Source: 630D-37 sp037447295
Lineage (GTDB): Bacteria > Chloroflexota > Anaerolineae > Anaerolineales > Villigracilaceae
Direction of reading: 5' to 3'
DNA length: 9,716 bases
Assembly (NCBI GenBank): GCA_037447295.1
Contig: JBBIGZ010000096.1
Coordinates: 1-9,716, forward strand
The first letter of the stretch is position 1. Each line of letters begins with the position of its first letter. Shown in pieces: positions 1-8,216 of this stretch. The notes below the pieces were generated by a model that was not told the DNA's origin, made no database searches, and saw only the letters and a program-made list of their open reading frames with translations. Made by a program: the position numbers and the translations under genes.

Positions 1-2
1 TC

Positions 3-131
3 AAACTCGAACTGCTCAAAGGTAATACCAAACTCAACCACTTTGCTCTCAAATCCAAGCTTTATCTACGTGCGCTCCAATCGGCCTATGCCGCTCTTCG
101 CGAACTTCAGCCCGTTCAACTGACTGCGTAA
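3..131 (+). CDS. C-terminal end of a possible transposase (partial, enters from left edge)
   Basis: An open frame of 43 codons runs in from the window edge and stops at TAA 129-131; no start is visible. The peptide is basic and helical (it contains LKGNTKLNHFALKSKLYL) and ends in LRELQPVQLTA. The style resembles the extreme C-terminus of DDE transposases, and the gene immediately downstream is truncated at its 5' side, which is what an insertion sequence abutting a gene would produce. No catalytic residue lies in the visible part, so the family cannot be named. It could equally be the tail of an unrelated basic protein. The transposase reading is inference. Confidence 0.4.
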   Translation, partial: KLELLKGNTKLNHFALKSKLYLRALQSAYAALRELQPVQLTA

Positions 132-151
132 GGTGAGTTAATAAGCACCGG

Positions 152-493
152 GTGGATCACCTGGAGATTGCCCCGGTGGCCAATACCAGCATGAAGACCG
201 GCATGATGGGATTTCCTATCAACATGGGAATTCCACAGATCATGGGTGTGCTCCCCGGCATGACCGCGCTTGCTACGGCTCTGATGAAGCAGAAGATGAA
301 GGAGCTGGAAGTGCCGCCGGTGCGCGAGATGCTCCAGATGCTCCATGATGGTGGCGCCAAAATCTATGCCTGTAAGATGACGGTGGACATGATGAAGCTC
401 TCAAAAGAGGATTTCCTCGACGTAGTGGATGGCATCGTCACCGCCAGCGAGTTCATCGAAATGACCGAAGGCGCCCAGATCATCTTTATTTGA
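152..493 (+). pseudogene. DsrE2-family sulfur-relay protein, N-terminally truncated
   Basis: The 113-residue frame matches the later part of DsrE/DsrF-like (DsrE2) proteins. It has the PVANTSM segment, a Met/Gly/Pro-rich stretch (residues 14-37, with IPQIMGVLPGMTALATALM), the PPVREMLQMLHDGGAKIYACKM segment whose Cys74 sits where the family keeps its conserved cysteine, and the ending GAQIIFI. Full-length members are about 150-180 residues and begin with a Rossmann-like strand and an FFTFWGL-type segment; both are absent here. The frame is closed upstream by TGA at 134-136, the only early start is GTG at 152, and no well-placed ribosome binding site precedes it. Intact members are thought to pass persulfide sulfur between TusA, rhodanese and Dsr/Hdr-type systems in the cytoplasm. 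Here the gene is probably a remnant, cut when the element ending at 131 inserted, although a translated short product cannot be excluded. Confidence 0.75.
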
Positions 494-640
494 TGCCATT
501 GAACGGTGAGGAGAAGGGGGAATTCCCTTTTTGGAAGATGGATGTTGCGGATCTATCATCCCTGAGGGGCTGCAGAAGATTCATCGTCATTGGTCAGGGA
601 CGTACTCGCATCTTGAACGGGCGGATTAAGGAGACTTGCC

Positions 641-692
641 GGGGATACCAGCTGTGATGATGGGAGGGATCCCAATCTCAGCGGGTATCCCC
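641..692. other. Nested inverted repeats in the convergent gap (possible transcript-end structure)
   Basis: GGGGATACC at 641-649 pairs perfectly with GGTATCCCC at 684-692. Inside the loop, TGGGA at 661-665 pairs with TCCCA at 670-674 around a 4-base loop. The structure lies in the 221-base gap between the converging dsrE2 remnant and arcC. No T-run follows on either strand, so it is not a textbook intrinsic terminator. It could still protect or end the long minus-strand transcript. The rest of the gap (494-640) shows no gene; AAGGG/CCCTT with a 6-base loop near 514-531, followed by T residues, is only a weak plus-strand hairpin. Confidence 0.4.
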
Positions 693-707
693 ATGGGCTA
701 TTCCAGA

Positions 708-721
708 ACCCTGATCAGGGT
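708..721. repeat. 14-bp perfect palindrome over the arcC stop codon
   Basis: ACCCTGATCAGGGT reads identically on both strands and contains the arcC stop (TGA, minus strand, 717-715). With no loop it cannot form a good hairpin of full length. It may be a protein-binding site or chance. Confidence 0.35.
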
Positions 722-1668
722 ACGATCCAGGTGCCGGTTTCGCCGCGCAGGGCACGGCCGATGTTTTCGGGGTTGGTGATCAGCGCTTTGCCGTTCGGGT
801 TGGCTTCCAGGAACCAGATGATGGCCTGGATTTTTGGCGCCATGGAGCCTTTGGCAAAATGTATCCCTTCGGCCAAGTACTGTTTGGCTTCGGCCAGCGT
901 CATTTGGTCCACCCAGCGCTGATTCGGTTTGCCGAAGTTGAGCGCCACTTTTTCGACCGCCGTGGAGATGAGAAAGAGATCGGCGCCGATGGCGCGCGCC
1001 AGCAGACTGGCTGCGTAGTCTTTATCGATCACCGCGGCGATGCCGCGCAGTTGACGGTTGCCGGTATCGATCACCGGGATGCCACCACCGCCGACGGCGA
1101 TGGTGATCACGCTGGCCTGGAGCAGGGTTTTGATCACCTCTAGCTCGACGATCTCTTTGGGCAATGGCGAGGGAACAATGCGTCGCCAGCCGCGGCCGGC
1201 ATCTTCCACCACCGTCCAGCCCTGTTCCTGCTGACGGCGGCGGGCTTCCTCTTCCGTCATGAATCCGCCAATCGGCTTGGTGGGGTTTTGGAAGGCGGGG
1301 TCGTTTTGATCGACCAGCACCTGCGTGACTACGGTGGCAACAGGGCGATGAATGCCGCGGCGATGGAGCTCGTTCTGCAGGTTCTGCTGCAGAGCATAGC
1401 CAATAGCACCCTGGGTATCTGCACCGCAAACATCCAGCGGCACCTCATGCATTCCCTCGACCTTGTGGGCGATTTCGGAACGACGCAGGATGAAGCCGAC
1501 CTGTGGCCCGTTGCCGTGGCCGATCGCCACATCCCAGCCTTGCTCGATCATTTCGGCGATGTAATAGCAAGTCTCAAGCGCGGCTTCGTATTGATCTTCG
1601 ACGGTTTTATGCGCTTCGTCCTTGATGAGCGAATTCCCACCGATTGCAATGACGGCCAGTTTTCCCAT
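715..1668 (-). CDS. arcC: Carbamate kinase
   Basis: The 317-residue product is a full-length carbamate kinase of the amino-acid kinase fold; the family is usually about 310-320 residues. Visible landmarks are IAIGGNSLI (residues 7-15, phosphate loop), GHGNGPQVG (50-58), GAIGYALQQ, KPIGGF, AVGGGGIPVI (about 192-201), a VIDKD segment for nucleotide binding and GSMAPKIQA near residue 275. It acts in the cytosol, moving phosphate from carbamoyl phosphate to ADP to give ATP, CO2 and ammonia. It is the last gene of the operon and lies directly after a carbamoyltransferase. No arginine deiminase is present, so the carbamoyl phosphate probably comes from ureido compounds, as proposed for YqeA in the E. 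coli yge/yqe purine cluster. The ATG at 1668 is preceded by AAGGAGG, which overlaps the stop of the upstream gene. Confidence 0.95.
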   Translation of the reverse strand: MGKLAVIAIGGNSLIKDEAHKTVEDQYEAALETCYYIAEMIEQGWDVAIGHGNGPQVGFILRRSEIAHKVEGMHEVPLDVCGADTQGAIGYALQQNLQNELHRRGIHRPVATVVTQVLVDQNDPAFQNPTKPIGGFMTEEEARRRQQEQGWTVVEDAGRGWRRIVPSPLPKEIVELEVIKTLLQASVITIAVGGGGIPVIDTGNRQLRGIAAVIDKDYAASLLARAIGADLFLISTAVEKVALNFGKPNQRWVDQMTLAEAKQYLAEGIHFAKGSMAPKIQAIIWFLEANPNGKALITNPENIGRALRGETGTWIVP

Positions 1669-1672
1669 CTTG

Positions 1673-1680
1673 CCTCCTTA
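1673..1680 (-). promoter_or_regulatory. Shine-Dalgarno of arcC fused to the upstream stop codon
   Basis: TAAGGAGG (minus strand, 1680-1673) joins the TAA stop of the ygeW-like gene to the AAGGAGG ribosome binding site of arcC, 4 bases before its ATG. A ribosome finishing the carbamoyltransferase ends on the arcC binding site, so the two are probably translationally coupled. Confidence 0.75.
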
Positions 1681-2667
1681 GGCCATGGTCAGCGCCATGA
1701 CGGCTTTCTGAACATGCAGACGGTTCTCGGCCTGATCATAAACCACCGAATGTGGGCCATCGATCACTTCATCGGTAACTTCGATGTTGCGATCGGCCGG
1801 CAGAGGGTGCATGTAGATGGCATCTTCTTTAGCCACGCGCAGTTTGCCGGCATCCATGATCCAGTGTTTGTACTGATCTTGCAGGCGCTTGCCCTCTTCC
1901 GGGTCGGTGGTGGTGAGCAGAGGGCCCCAGGATTTGGCGTAGATCACATCGGCATCTTTGCAGGCTTCTTCCATGCCATTGGGATCGGCAATGATCTCAA
2001 ACGCAGTGCCGTATTTGCGGGCTTGCTCCCGTGCCTGTTCGACGATATCCGGCATGAGGGGGAATTCCGGCGGGTAGGCCAGGGTAATATCCATGCCGAA
2101 GCGCGGCATTTGCAAGATCAGCGATTGAGGCACCGAGATCGGCTTCAAGTACGAGGCGGCATAGGCCCAGGAGACGACCAACTTTTTGCGGCGCAAATCG
2201 CGCCCTTTCTTTTCGATGATGGTCATCAGGTCGGCCAGGATTTGGAAGGGGTGATAGATTTCGCACTGCATGTTCAGCACCGGCACGCGGCTGTATTTCG
2301 CCACTTCGTTGATATACTGATTCCCTACGCCCCATTCTACATGGCGGATGGCGATGCCATCGAAATAGCGGCCGTAAATCTCGCCGATCTCTTTGGCGGT
2401 ATCCCCGTGGGCAATTTGGGTGGTCTTGCTTTCGATAAACGCGGCGTGACCGCCAAGTTGCGCCATGCCGGCCTCAAAAGAGCCGCGCGTGCGGGTGCTG
2501 GAATAGAAGAAAAGCATGGCCAAGACCTTATCCCGTAGATAGGGATGAGGTTCACCCAGGGCGCGTTTGCGCTTGAGGTCGAAAGCTACATCGAGTACGG
2601 TTTCGACTTCCTCTTTGCTGAAATCCAGGTCGCCGATCAGATCGCGACCGCGAAGATGGGTCTGCAT
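1678..2667 (-). CDS. ygeW: Knotted carbamoyltransferase, YgeW-like
   Basis: The 329-residue product belongs to the aspartate/ornithine carbamoyltransferase superfamily. It has the carbamoyl-phosphate motif STRTR (57-61), SQIAHG-like TTQIAHGDT (82-90), IRH (107-109), HPFQ (139-142), HPLPADR (287-293) and an OTC-like tail (AENRLHVQKA). The segment SWAYAASYLKPISVP (166-180) and AKSWG (244-248) match the proline-rich knot loop and the KSW motif of knotted members: YgeW, N-acetylornithine and N-succinylornithine carbamoyltransferases. It is shorter than E. coli YgeW (about 396 residues). The in-frame sequence extends upstream to 2799, but ATG 2667 is preceded by CAAGGAGGTT at good spacing and starts with the normal N-terminus (LRGRDLIG). 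YgeW sits in purine-catabolic clusters with YgeX, YgeY and carbamate kinase, and its exact substrate is unsettled. Here it probably works in the phosphorolytic direction, feeding arcC. An ornithine-type activity is the main alternative. Confidence 0.85.
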   Translation of the reverse strand: MQTHLRGRDLIGDLDFSKEEVETVLDVAFDLKRKRALGEPHPYLRDKVLAMLFFYSSTRTRGSFEAGMAQLGGHAAFIESKTTQIAHGDTAKEIGEIYGRYFDGIAIRHVEWGVGNQYINEVAKYSRVPVLNMQCEIYHPFQILADLMTIIEKKGRDLRRKKLVVSWAYAASYLKPISVPQSLILQMPRFGMDITLAYPPEFPLMPDIVEQAREQARKYGTAFEIIADPNGMEEACKDADVIYAKSWGPLLTTTDPEEGKRLQDQYKHWIMDAGKLRVAKEDAIYMHPLPADRNIEVTDEVIDGPHSVVYDQAENRLHVQKAVMALTMA

Positions 2668-2697
2668 GGGAACCTCCTTGAGAGATGAAAGGGTATA

Positions 2698-2712
2698 CCG
2701 GCCTTCAGCCGG
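2698..2712. repeat. Small GC hairpin in the ygeW leader, beside a GGTATACC palindrome
   Basis: CCGGC (2698-2702) and GCCGG (2708-2712) pair around a 5-base loop about 20-30 bases upstream of the ygeW ribosome binding site. The 8-base palindrome GGTATACC (2692-2699) abuts it. No T-run follows, so it is not a terminator. It may be a processing site or an operator-like sequence, and the evidence is weak. Confidence 0.3.
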
Positions 2713-2730
2713 CGATAATGAACGAAGATG

Positions 2731-2752
2731 CCGAAGAACGATCCACCGTCTG
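2731..2752 (+). repeat. Inverted repeat copy 1 (leader of ygeW)
   Basis: This 22-base stretch (core AACGATCCACCGTCTG) recurs as its reverse complement at 4049-4071 with only one inserted base. It lies in the 95-base leader between the small gene and the ygeW-like gene. Its partner lies in the 100-base leader of the other carbamoyltransferase gene. Confidence 0.8.
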
Positions 2753-2762
2753 TTTAGAACGC

Positions 2763-3053
2763 TTAATCGGCCAAATGATGGGGCGGCAAATCCTGACAAC
2801 TTGAGGTGAGGATTACCAGGATATCCTCCAGGTCGGTGGCGGCTTGGGAAAGCCAGGTGATCATGCTATGGAGCTGTTCGGTCGGGATTTCTTCCGGGAG
2901 GACTTCGGTCAGCCCCTGGCGATATTGCTCAAAAAGACGTGCCACCGCCTGTACGGTCAGGATCGGGGTCATCAGTTCGCGCCGCAGCACGAGCAATTTT
3001 TGCTCGGCCGGCTCGGCACAATAACGGGCAAGGGCCTGGCGATCAATGGACAT
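2763..3053 (-). CDS. Small helical protein resembling a histidine-kinase dimerisation domain without its histidine
   Basis: The 96-residue product is predicted to be helical and soluble, with no signal peptide or membrane segment. The segment RRELMTPILTVQAVARLF (about residues 24-41) resembles the H-box of HisKA domains (HELRTPL...), but the phosphoacceptor position is Arg25. A second helix (about 58-85, EQLHSMITWLSQAATDLEDIL) could be the partner helix of a two-helix hairpin. There is no ATPase domain. ATG 3053 is chosen over the in-frame GTG at 3059 because AAAGGAG ends 5 bases upstream of the ATG, while it runs straight into the GTG. It starts 15 bases after the ATCase-like gene, so it is probably co-translated and may dimerise or bind a neighbouring enzyme or kinase. 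The kinase resemblance rests on one short motif. No function is assigned. Confidence 0.6.
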   Translation of the reverse strand: MSIDRQALARYCAEPAEQKLLVLRRELMTPILTVQAVARLFEQYRQGLTEVLPEEIPTEQLHSMITWLSQAATDLEDILVILTSSCQDLPPHHLAD

Positions 3054-3068
3054 GGGCACTCCTTTCGG

Positions 3069-4022
3069 TTATTCCATGGCACCCAGCACCAGTGCCAGCA
3101 AGGCCATACGAACGACGACGCCGTTGAACGCTTCCTGCCAGTAGCGCGACCAGCGGGTGATATCCACATCGGTGGGAATTTCATCCATGCGCGGCAGGGA
3201 GTGGAGCAAGATGGCATCGGATTTGGCCTTGCGTTCGAGCAATTCGCGGGTGATTTTATAGTTCGGTGGCGTGAGCCCCACCTGACCCGTACGCTCGTCG
3301 CGCGGCTTGGTGTAATCGGGTTGGACGACCGGTTCGACCAGGATGACATCGGCATCGCCGATCGCCTGTTCAACGTGCTCGGCCTCGCGGAAATTCAGGC
3401 TATATTGGCGCAGTTCGGCTTTGAATTCCTCGGTGAGGCTCATTTCCGCAGGGGAGACGAAGGTGATCGGACAATCAAATTGGGTGAGCGCATAGGCCAG
3501 GGAGTGCATGGTGCGCATGCGCATATCGCCGACGGCCAGCCACTTCAGCCCGTCAATGCGCCCCTTTTCACGTAGCACAGTGTACAGATCGGTCAGGATT
3601 TGGGTGGGGTGTTCCCCCCAGCCATCGCCACCGTTGATCACCGGGATGCTGGCCCATTTGGCCGCTTCGTGCGGCGCGCCTTGTTGGTAGTGACGCATGA
3701 CGATCACATCCCCGTAGAATTCCAGCATCTTCACAGTGTCCTTGATGGACTCCTGATAAAAATCGCCGGCGCGCGTCATCTTCGGGTCGGCAAAGCCGAG
3801 AACATGGCCGCCCAAGCGATGCATGGCCGCCTCGTGTGCCAGGCGGGTGCGCGTGGAGGGCTGATAAAAGGCAGTGACCAGGGTCTTTTCCTTGAGCAGG
3901 TCCACGTTCCGCCGAGAGCGGGCGATCGGCTCCATCTGTTGGGCGACTTCAAAGATATGGAAGAACTCGCTGCGCTCGAAATCTTTCAGCGACAGGATGT
4001 CACGACCGGCAAAACTACGCAT
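3069..4022 (-). CDS. Aspartate-carbamoyltransferase-like protein with altered amino-substrate site
   Basis: The 317-residue product has the length and order of an ATCase catalytic chain. Carbamoyl-phosphate residues are present: STRT (56-59), Arg110 in VMRH, His138 and Gln141 in GEHPTQ, and Arg170 in RTMHS. The C-terminus (HSLPRMDEIPTDVD, then NGVVVRMALLALVLG) is also ATCase-like. Aligned by eye to E. coli PyrB, the 80s loop carries DFYQES where KKGET is normal, so Lys84 seems to be Tyr89. The TRVQ segment reads VEPVVQ, so Arg229 becomes Pro231. Both residues bind aspartate in PyrB, which suggests a different acceptor. It lies between ygeY and the small gene, upstream of ygeW and arcC, with no pyrimidine genes nearby. 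A catabolic ureido-compound role is inferred. The frame extends to 4172, but ATG 4022 follows GAAAGGAGG and begins the family N-terminus. A true PyrB remains possible. Confidence 0.8.
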   Translation of the reverse strand: MRSFAGRDILSLKDFERSEFFHIFEVAQQMEPIARSRRNVDLLKEKTLVTAFYQPSTRTRLAHEAAMHRLGGHVLGFADPKMTRAGDFYQESIKDTVKMLEFYGDVIVMRHYQQGAPHEAAKWASIPVINGGDGWGEHPTQILTDLYTVLREKGRIDGLKWLAVGDMRMRTMHSLAYALTQFDCPITFVSPAEMSLTEEFKAELRQYSLNFREAEHVEQAIGDADVILVEPVVQPDYTKPRDERTGQVGLTPPNYKITRELLERKAKSDAILLHSLPRMDEIPTDVDITRWSRYWQEAFNGVVVRMALLALVLGAME

Positions 4023-4048
4023 AGCAACCTCCTTTCTTGCAGAGGGGG

Positions 4049-4071
4049 CAGACGGTGGATCGTTGCTTCGG
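4049..4071 (-). repeat. Inverted repeat copy 2 (leader of ATCase-like gene)
   Basis: This is the reverse complement of 2731-2752 with one extra base (CCGAAGCAACG here against CCGAAGAACG there). It lies about 27 bases upstream of the ATCase-like start. In the transcript sense this leader also contains CCGAAGCA at two places and a related CCGAACC between them. In a single transcript the two repeat copies could pair and enclose the ATCase-like and small genes. Confidence 0.8.
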
Positions 4072-4122
4072 TTGTTAAGGTTCGGTTTGGGTAATGCTTC
4101 GGGGCGCCGCGGGAGCCTAAAG

Positions 4123-5343
4123 TCAGGGCTGATGCGGGTAACGCTCACGCAGCACCACCGGGAAAAGGGCATAGAATTCAGTGGCGGCGACTACCTCGTC
4201 GAGCGGGATCTGTTCATTAGGTGAATGGGCAAATTCTTCGTTTCCCGGCCCGAATCCGATCGATGGGATGCCGGCTTTGCCGGCCCAATAGGTGCCGTTG
4301 GTGGAGAAGTTCCATTTGCCGGTCGGGCGTTCTACGTTCCAAAGGCGGCGAATCGTTTCCTGACCGGCCTGCACCAGCGGGTGCGATTCTTCGAGGGCCC
4401 AGGCCGGGTAGTATTTATCCACGGGGAAGACGAAGCCGGTATAGGAAGGAGTATCGTAGAACAGTTCTTCTACCTTGATCTGGTCGCGCAGATAACCCGG
4501 AATGAGCTCGCGCACCTGTTGAATGGCCTCTTCTTTCGCCTCGCCAAAGGTCAGGCGGCGATCGATGAAGATGGTGAAGCCATCCGGCACGGCATTGATC
4601 GAGGCCGTGCTGATCTGGGCATCGGTGACCACGATGGTGCCCTTCCCTAGGAATTCGTGGGAAGGCAGGTGCGCGTCCAGGTCACGAATGCCGGCGATCA
4701 CGGTGAGCATCTTGTAGAGGGCATTATCGCCCAGGTGGTGGGAAGCGGCATGCGCCGAGCGGCCGTTGGCGGTGACTTTCAGCTCCACCCGCCCTTTGTG
4801 ACCGCGGTAGATTTGCATACGAGTCGGCTCGCCGATGACGACGAAATCCGGCCGCACCTTCGGATCCACTTCGACGAAGGTGTTCGGAGCGATGCCATCG
4901 CACCATTCTTCCATGTTGCCGAAGTAATACACTGTCCAGTCATCCAGCAAGCCCAGATCGCGGGCGATCGCCAGACCGTAGACCATGCCAGGGGTGGAGC
5001 CTTTTTCATCACAGGCACCGCGGGCATAGAGAATGCCGTTTTCCACCTTGCCCTCGAATGGGTCCCAGGACCAGGATTTGGGATCGCCGATGCCGACGGT
5101 ATCAATGTGCGAATCGTAGACCAGGATGCGCGGCCCGGAGCCGATGCGCCCCAGGATGTTGCCCATCTTATCGAAGCGCACTTCATCGAAGCCCAGTTTA
5201 CGCATTTCCTGGCCGATCCGCTCGCCCACTTCGCGGATTTGCGAATCCATCGAGGGAATGGCGACGATCTCGCGGAAGAAACGGAGGATCTCTTCACGTT
5301 GGGATTGAACACGGGATTGAATTGCCTGTACTTTATCTTGCAT
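4123..5343 (-). CDS. ygeY: YgeY-type M20 metallohydrolase (selenium/purine-cluster hydrolase)
   Basis: The 406-residue product is a full-length M20 family hydrolase, strongly like E. coli YgeY (IGSGPRILVYDSHIDTVGIGD, YRGHKGRVEL, SIDRRLT-like FIDRRLTFGEA, KWNFSTNGTYWAGKAGIPSIGFGPG regions). The di-metal site is complete: His79 with Asp81, bridging Asp112, the catalytic Glu145 and Glu146 pair, Glu172, and His373 in AHSPNE. The dimerisation domain inserts at about residues 180-295. Family members in the ygeW-ygeX-ygeY clusters belong to anaerobic purine breakdown, and their likely chemistry is hydrolysis of an amide or ureido/amidino bond; the substrate is not firmly known. It starts 26 bases after the regulator, with AAGAGG before ATG 5343. 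It is cytosolic, with no signal peptide. A generic acetylornithine- or succinyl-diaminopimelate-type deacylase is the less likely alternative. Confidence 0.88.
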   Translation of the reverse strand: MQDKVQAIQSRVQSQREEILRFFREIVAIPSMDSQIREVGERIGQEMRKLGFDEVRFDKMGNILGRIGSGPRILVYDSHIDTVGIGDPKSWSWDPFEGKVENGILYARGACDEKGSTPGMVYGLAIARDLGLLDDWTVYYFGNMEEWCDGIAPNTFVEVDPKVRPDFVVIGEPTRMQIYRGHKGRVELKVTANGRSAHAASHHLGDNALYKMLTVIAGIRDLDAHLPSHEFLGKGTIVVTDAQISTASINAVPDGFTIFIDRRLTFGEAKEEAIQQVRELIPGYLRDQIKVEELFYDTPSYTGFVFPVDKYYPAWALEESHPLVQAGQETIRRLWNVERPTGKWNFSTNGTYWAGKAGIPSIGFGPGNEEFAHSPNEQIPLDEVVAATEFYALFPVVLRERYPHQP

Positions 5344-5369
5344 TACGAACCTCTTTGTAAATGTGGAAT

Positions 5370-6085
5370 TTATTCGCTTTTCGCGATGCGACGCAGAATG
5401 TGAAAGTGGAAATAGCCGGGGATAAAGGCGCTGATGGAGTAATCGATCACGCGCCCATCTTGGCGGAAGAGCTGGGAGGTGAAGAGAAGGAGCACGTCAT
5501 GGCGCTGAATGCGGAGCACGCGGGCGATCTCTGCATCTGCCAACGTGGCACTGATCAAGGCTTTGGAAACGGCAAGCTGTTCCCCGCGCTCCAGCAAAAA
5601 GTCCAGTACTGAACCGCCGAACGTTTCGGGGAAATCTTCCGGGCGGAGCACATCCGACGGCAGGGTATCCACAAGATAGGCTACGGGGTGATCGGCGATC
5701 CAGATCACCCGTCGGACGCGCGTCACCTCGGCATTGGCCGGGAGATCGAGCATTTGGCGGGTTGTCTCATCGGCAGGGATACGCTCGATCTCCAAGTTGC
5801 GCATTTGAATTTGCAGCCCGAAGCGCCGGGCGGTCTTTTCCAGGCTTTCCAACACTTCCAGGCCGGCCTCCAACACCGGTGGGCGTGAGGCGACGAAAGT
5901 CCCCGAACCCTGGCGGCGGTGAATCAGCCCTTGAATTTCAAAGGCACGCATGGCCTCGCGCAGGGTGGCGCGTGAAACGCCGAATCGCCGCGCCAGTTCC
6001 GGTTCGGAAGGAAGGCGCTCTCCGGCCGGGGTTTCGGCGATCAGCGCGGCCAGGCGCTCTTGGATAAGGCGAGAAGAGGCACGTG

Positions 6086-6089
<4 letters not shown>
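5370..6089 (-). CDS. GntR-family regulator, HutC/UTRA type
   Basis: The 239-residue product has a GntR winged helix at residues 5-68, with the signature LPSEPELARRFGVSRATLREAMRAFEIQGLIHRRQGSGTF. A UTRA ligand-binding domain follows, at about 95-232 (RVRRVIWIADHPVAYLVDTLP, GGSVLDFLLER, ISAFIPGYFHF). HutC-type members bind short palindromes and respond to a small metabolite bound by UTRA, often the pathway substrate. Its ATG overlaps the ade stop as ATGA with only a weak ribosome binding site, so translation is probably coupled to ade. It sits inside the operon it most likely controls. The palindrome at 9602-9620, on the operon promoter, is the best candidate target. The effector may be a purine or ureido intermediate, which is inference. 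Confidence 0.92.
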
Positions 6090-7873
<1,784 letters not shown>

Positions 7874-7889
7874 AGGAACTCCTTATCCT

Positions 7890-8198
7890 TCATCCGCGCA
7901 GACCAAGCCAAGCGAAGAGAGCAATAGCGAGCATAAGGAACAAAAGCACGCTGGGCAAAAACATCACCCAGGCAAGACGGACCTTTTCCACCTTCAAGCT
8001 ATAAGCGCTTATGGACAAGGTGAGGGGAATGGCCCAGACCAATAGGCCAAGGTCCGAATTTCCCTGCAGGTAGAAACTCAACGGCAGGCTGAGGACGGCA
8101 GCGACGATCAAAAACCGGAAGTCCTTGCGCCAGAGGCCGAGGATCGCCACCAGCAGGGCTAGGATGAAAACCGGTAAACTGAAAGAAGGATTCAACAT
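7890..8198 (-). CDS. Small integral membrane protein, four predicted helices
   Basis: The 102-residue product is almost entirely hydrophobic. Predicted membrane segments lie at about residues 7-24, 27-45, 51-68 and 74-99, separated by short charged loops (WRKDFR, KVEKVR). No motif, cysteine pair or lipobox is recognised. ATG 8198 follows TGGAGGTG. It is packed 18 bases after the 8-oxoguanine deaminase gene and 16 before ade, so it is certainly co-transcribed with both. It is too small to be a purine permease by itself. It could be an accessory subunit or assemble as an oligomer, but no function is assigned. Confidence 0.8.
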   Translation of the reverse strand: MLNPSFSLPVFILALLVAILGLWRKDFRFLIVAAVLSLPLSFYLQGNSDLGLLVWAIPLTLSISAYSLKVEKVRLAWVMFLPSVLLFLMLAIALFAWLGLRG

Positions 8199-8216
8199 GG
8201 GACACCTCCAGGAAAG

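Noticed and set aside
635..702. Short minus-strand peptide with repeated Gly-Ile-Pro (about 22 codons)
   Set aside because: It arises from the inverted and near-direct GGGATNCCC repeats and has no ribosome binding site, so the RNA/DNA repeat structure is the simpler explanation.
1288..2538. 416-codon open frame on the plus strand
   Set aside because: It lies antisense to arcC and the ygeW-like gene, both of which have clear family motifs. The translation is His/Asp-rich low-similarity sequence typical of the complementary frame of GC-rich genes, and it has no supporting start site.
2668..2799. N-terminal extension of the ygeW-like frame
   Set aside because: The 44 extra residues overlap the small gene and the leader, do not resemble the family, and lack a ribosome binding site. 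ATG 2667 has a strong one.
2844..3575. 243-codon open frame on the plus strand
   Set aside because: It is antisense to the small gene and the ATCase-like gene and shows no recognisable domain, so it is a shadow frame.
715..4022. Arginine deiminase (arcABC) pathway
   Set aside because: Carbamate kinase and a carbamoyltransferase are present, but there is no arginine deiminase or antiporter, and the carbamoyltransferase is of the knotted YgeW type.
4023..4172. N-terminal extension of the ATCase-like frame into ygeY
   Set aside because: The extra 50 residues are Arg/Pro-rich and unlike the family, and ATG 4022 has GAAAGGAGG at proper spacing.
4657..5403. 248-codon open frame on the plus strand
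   Set aside because: It is antisense to the YgeY-type gene, which has a complete metal site; there are no family features.
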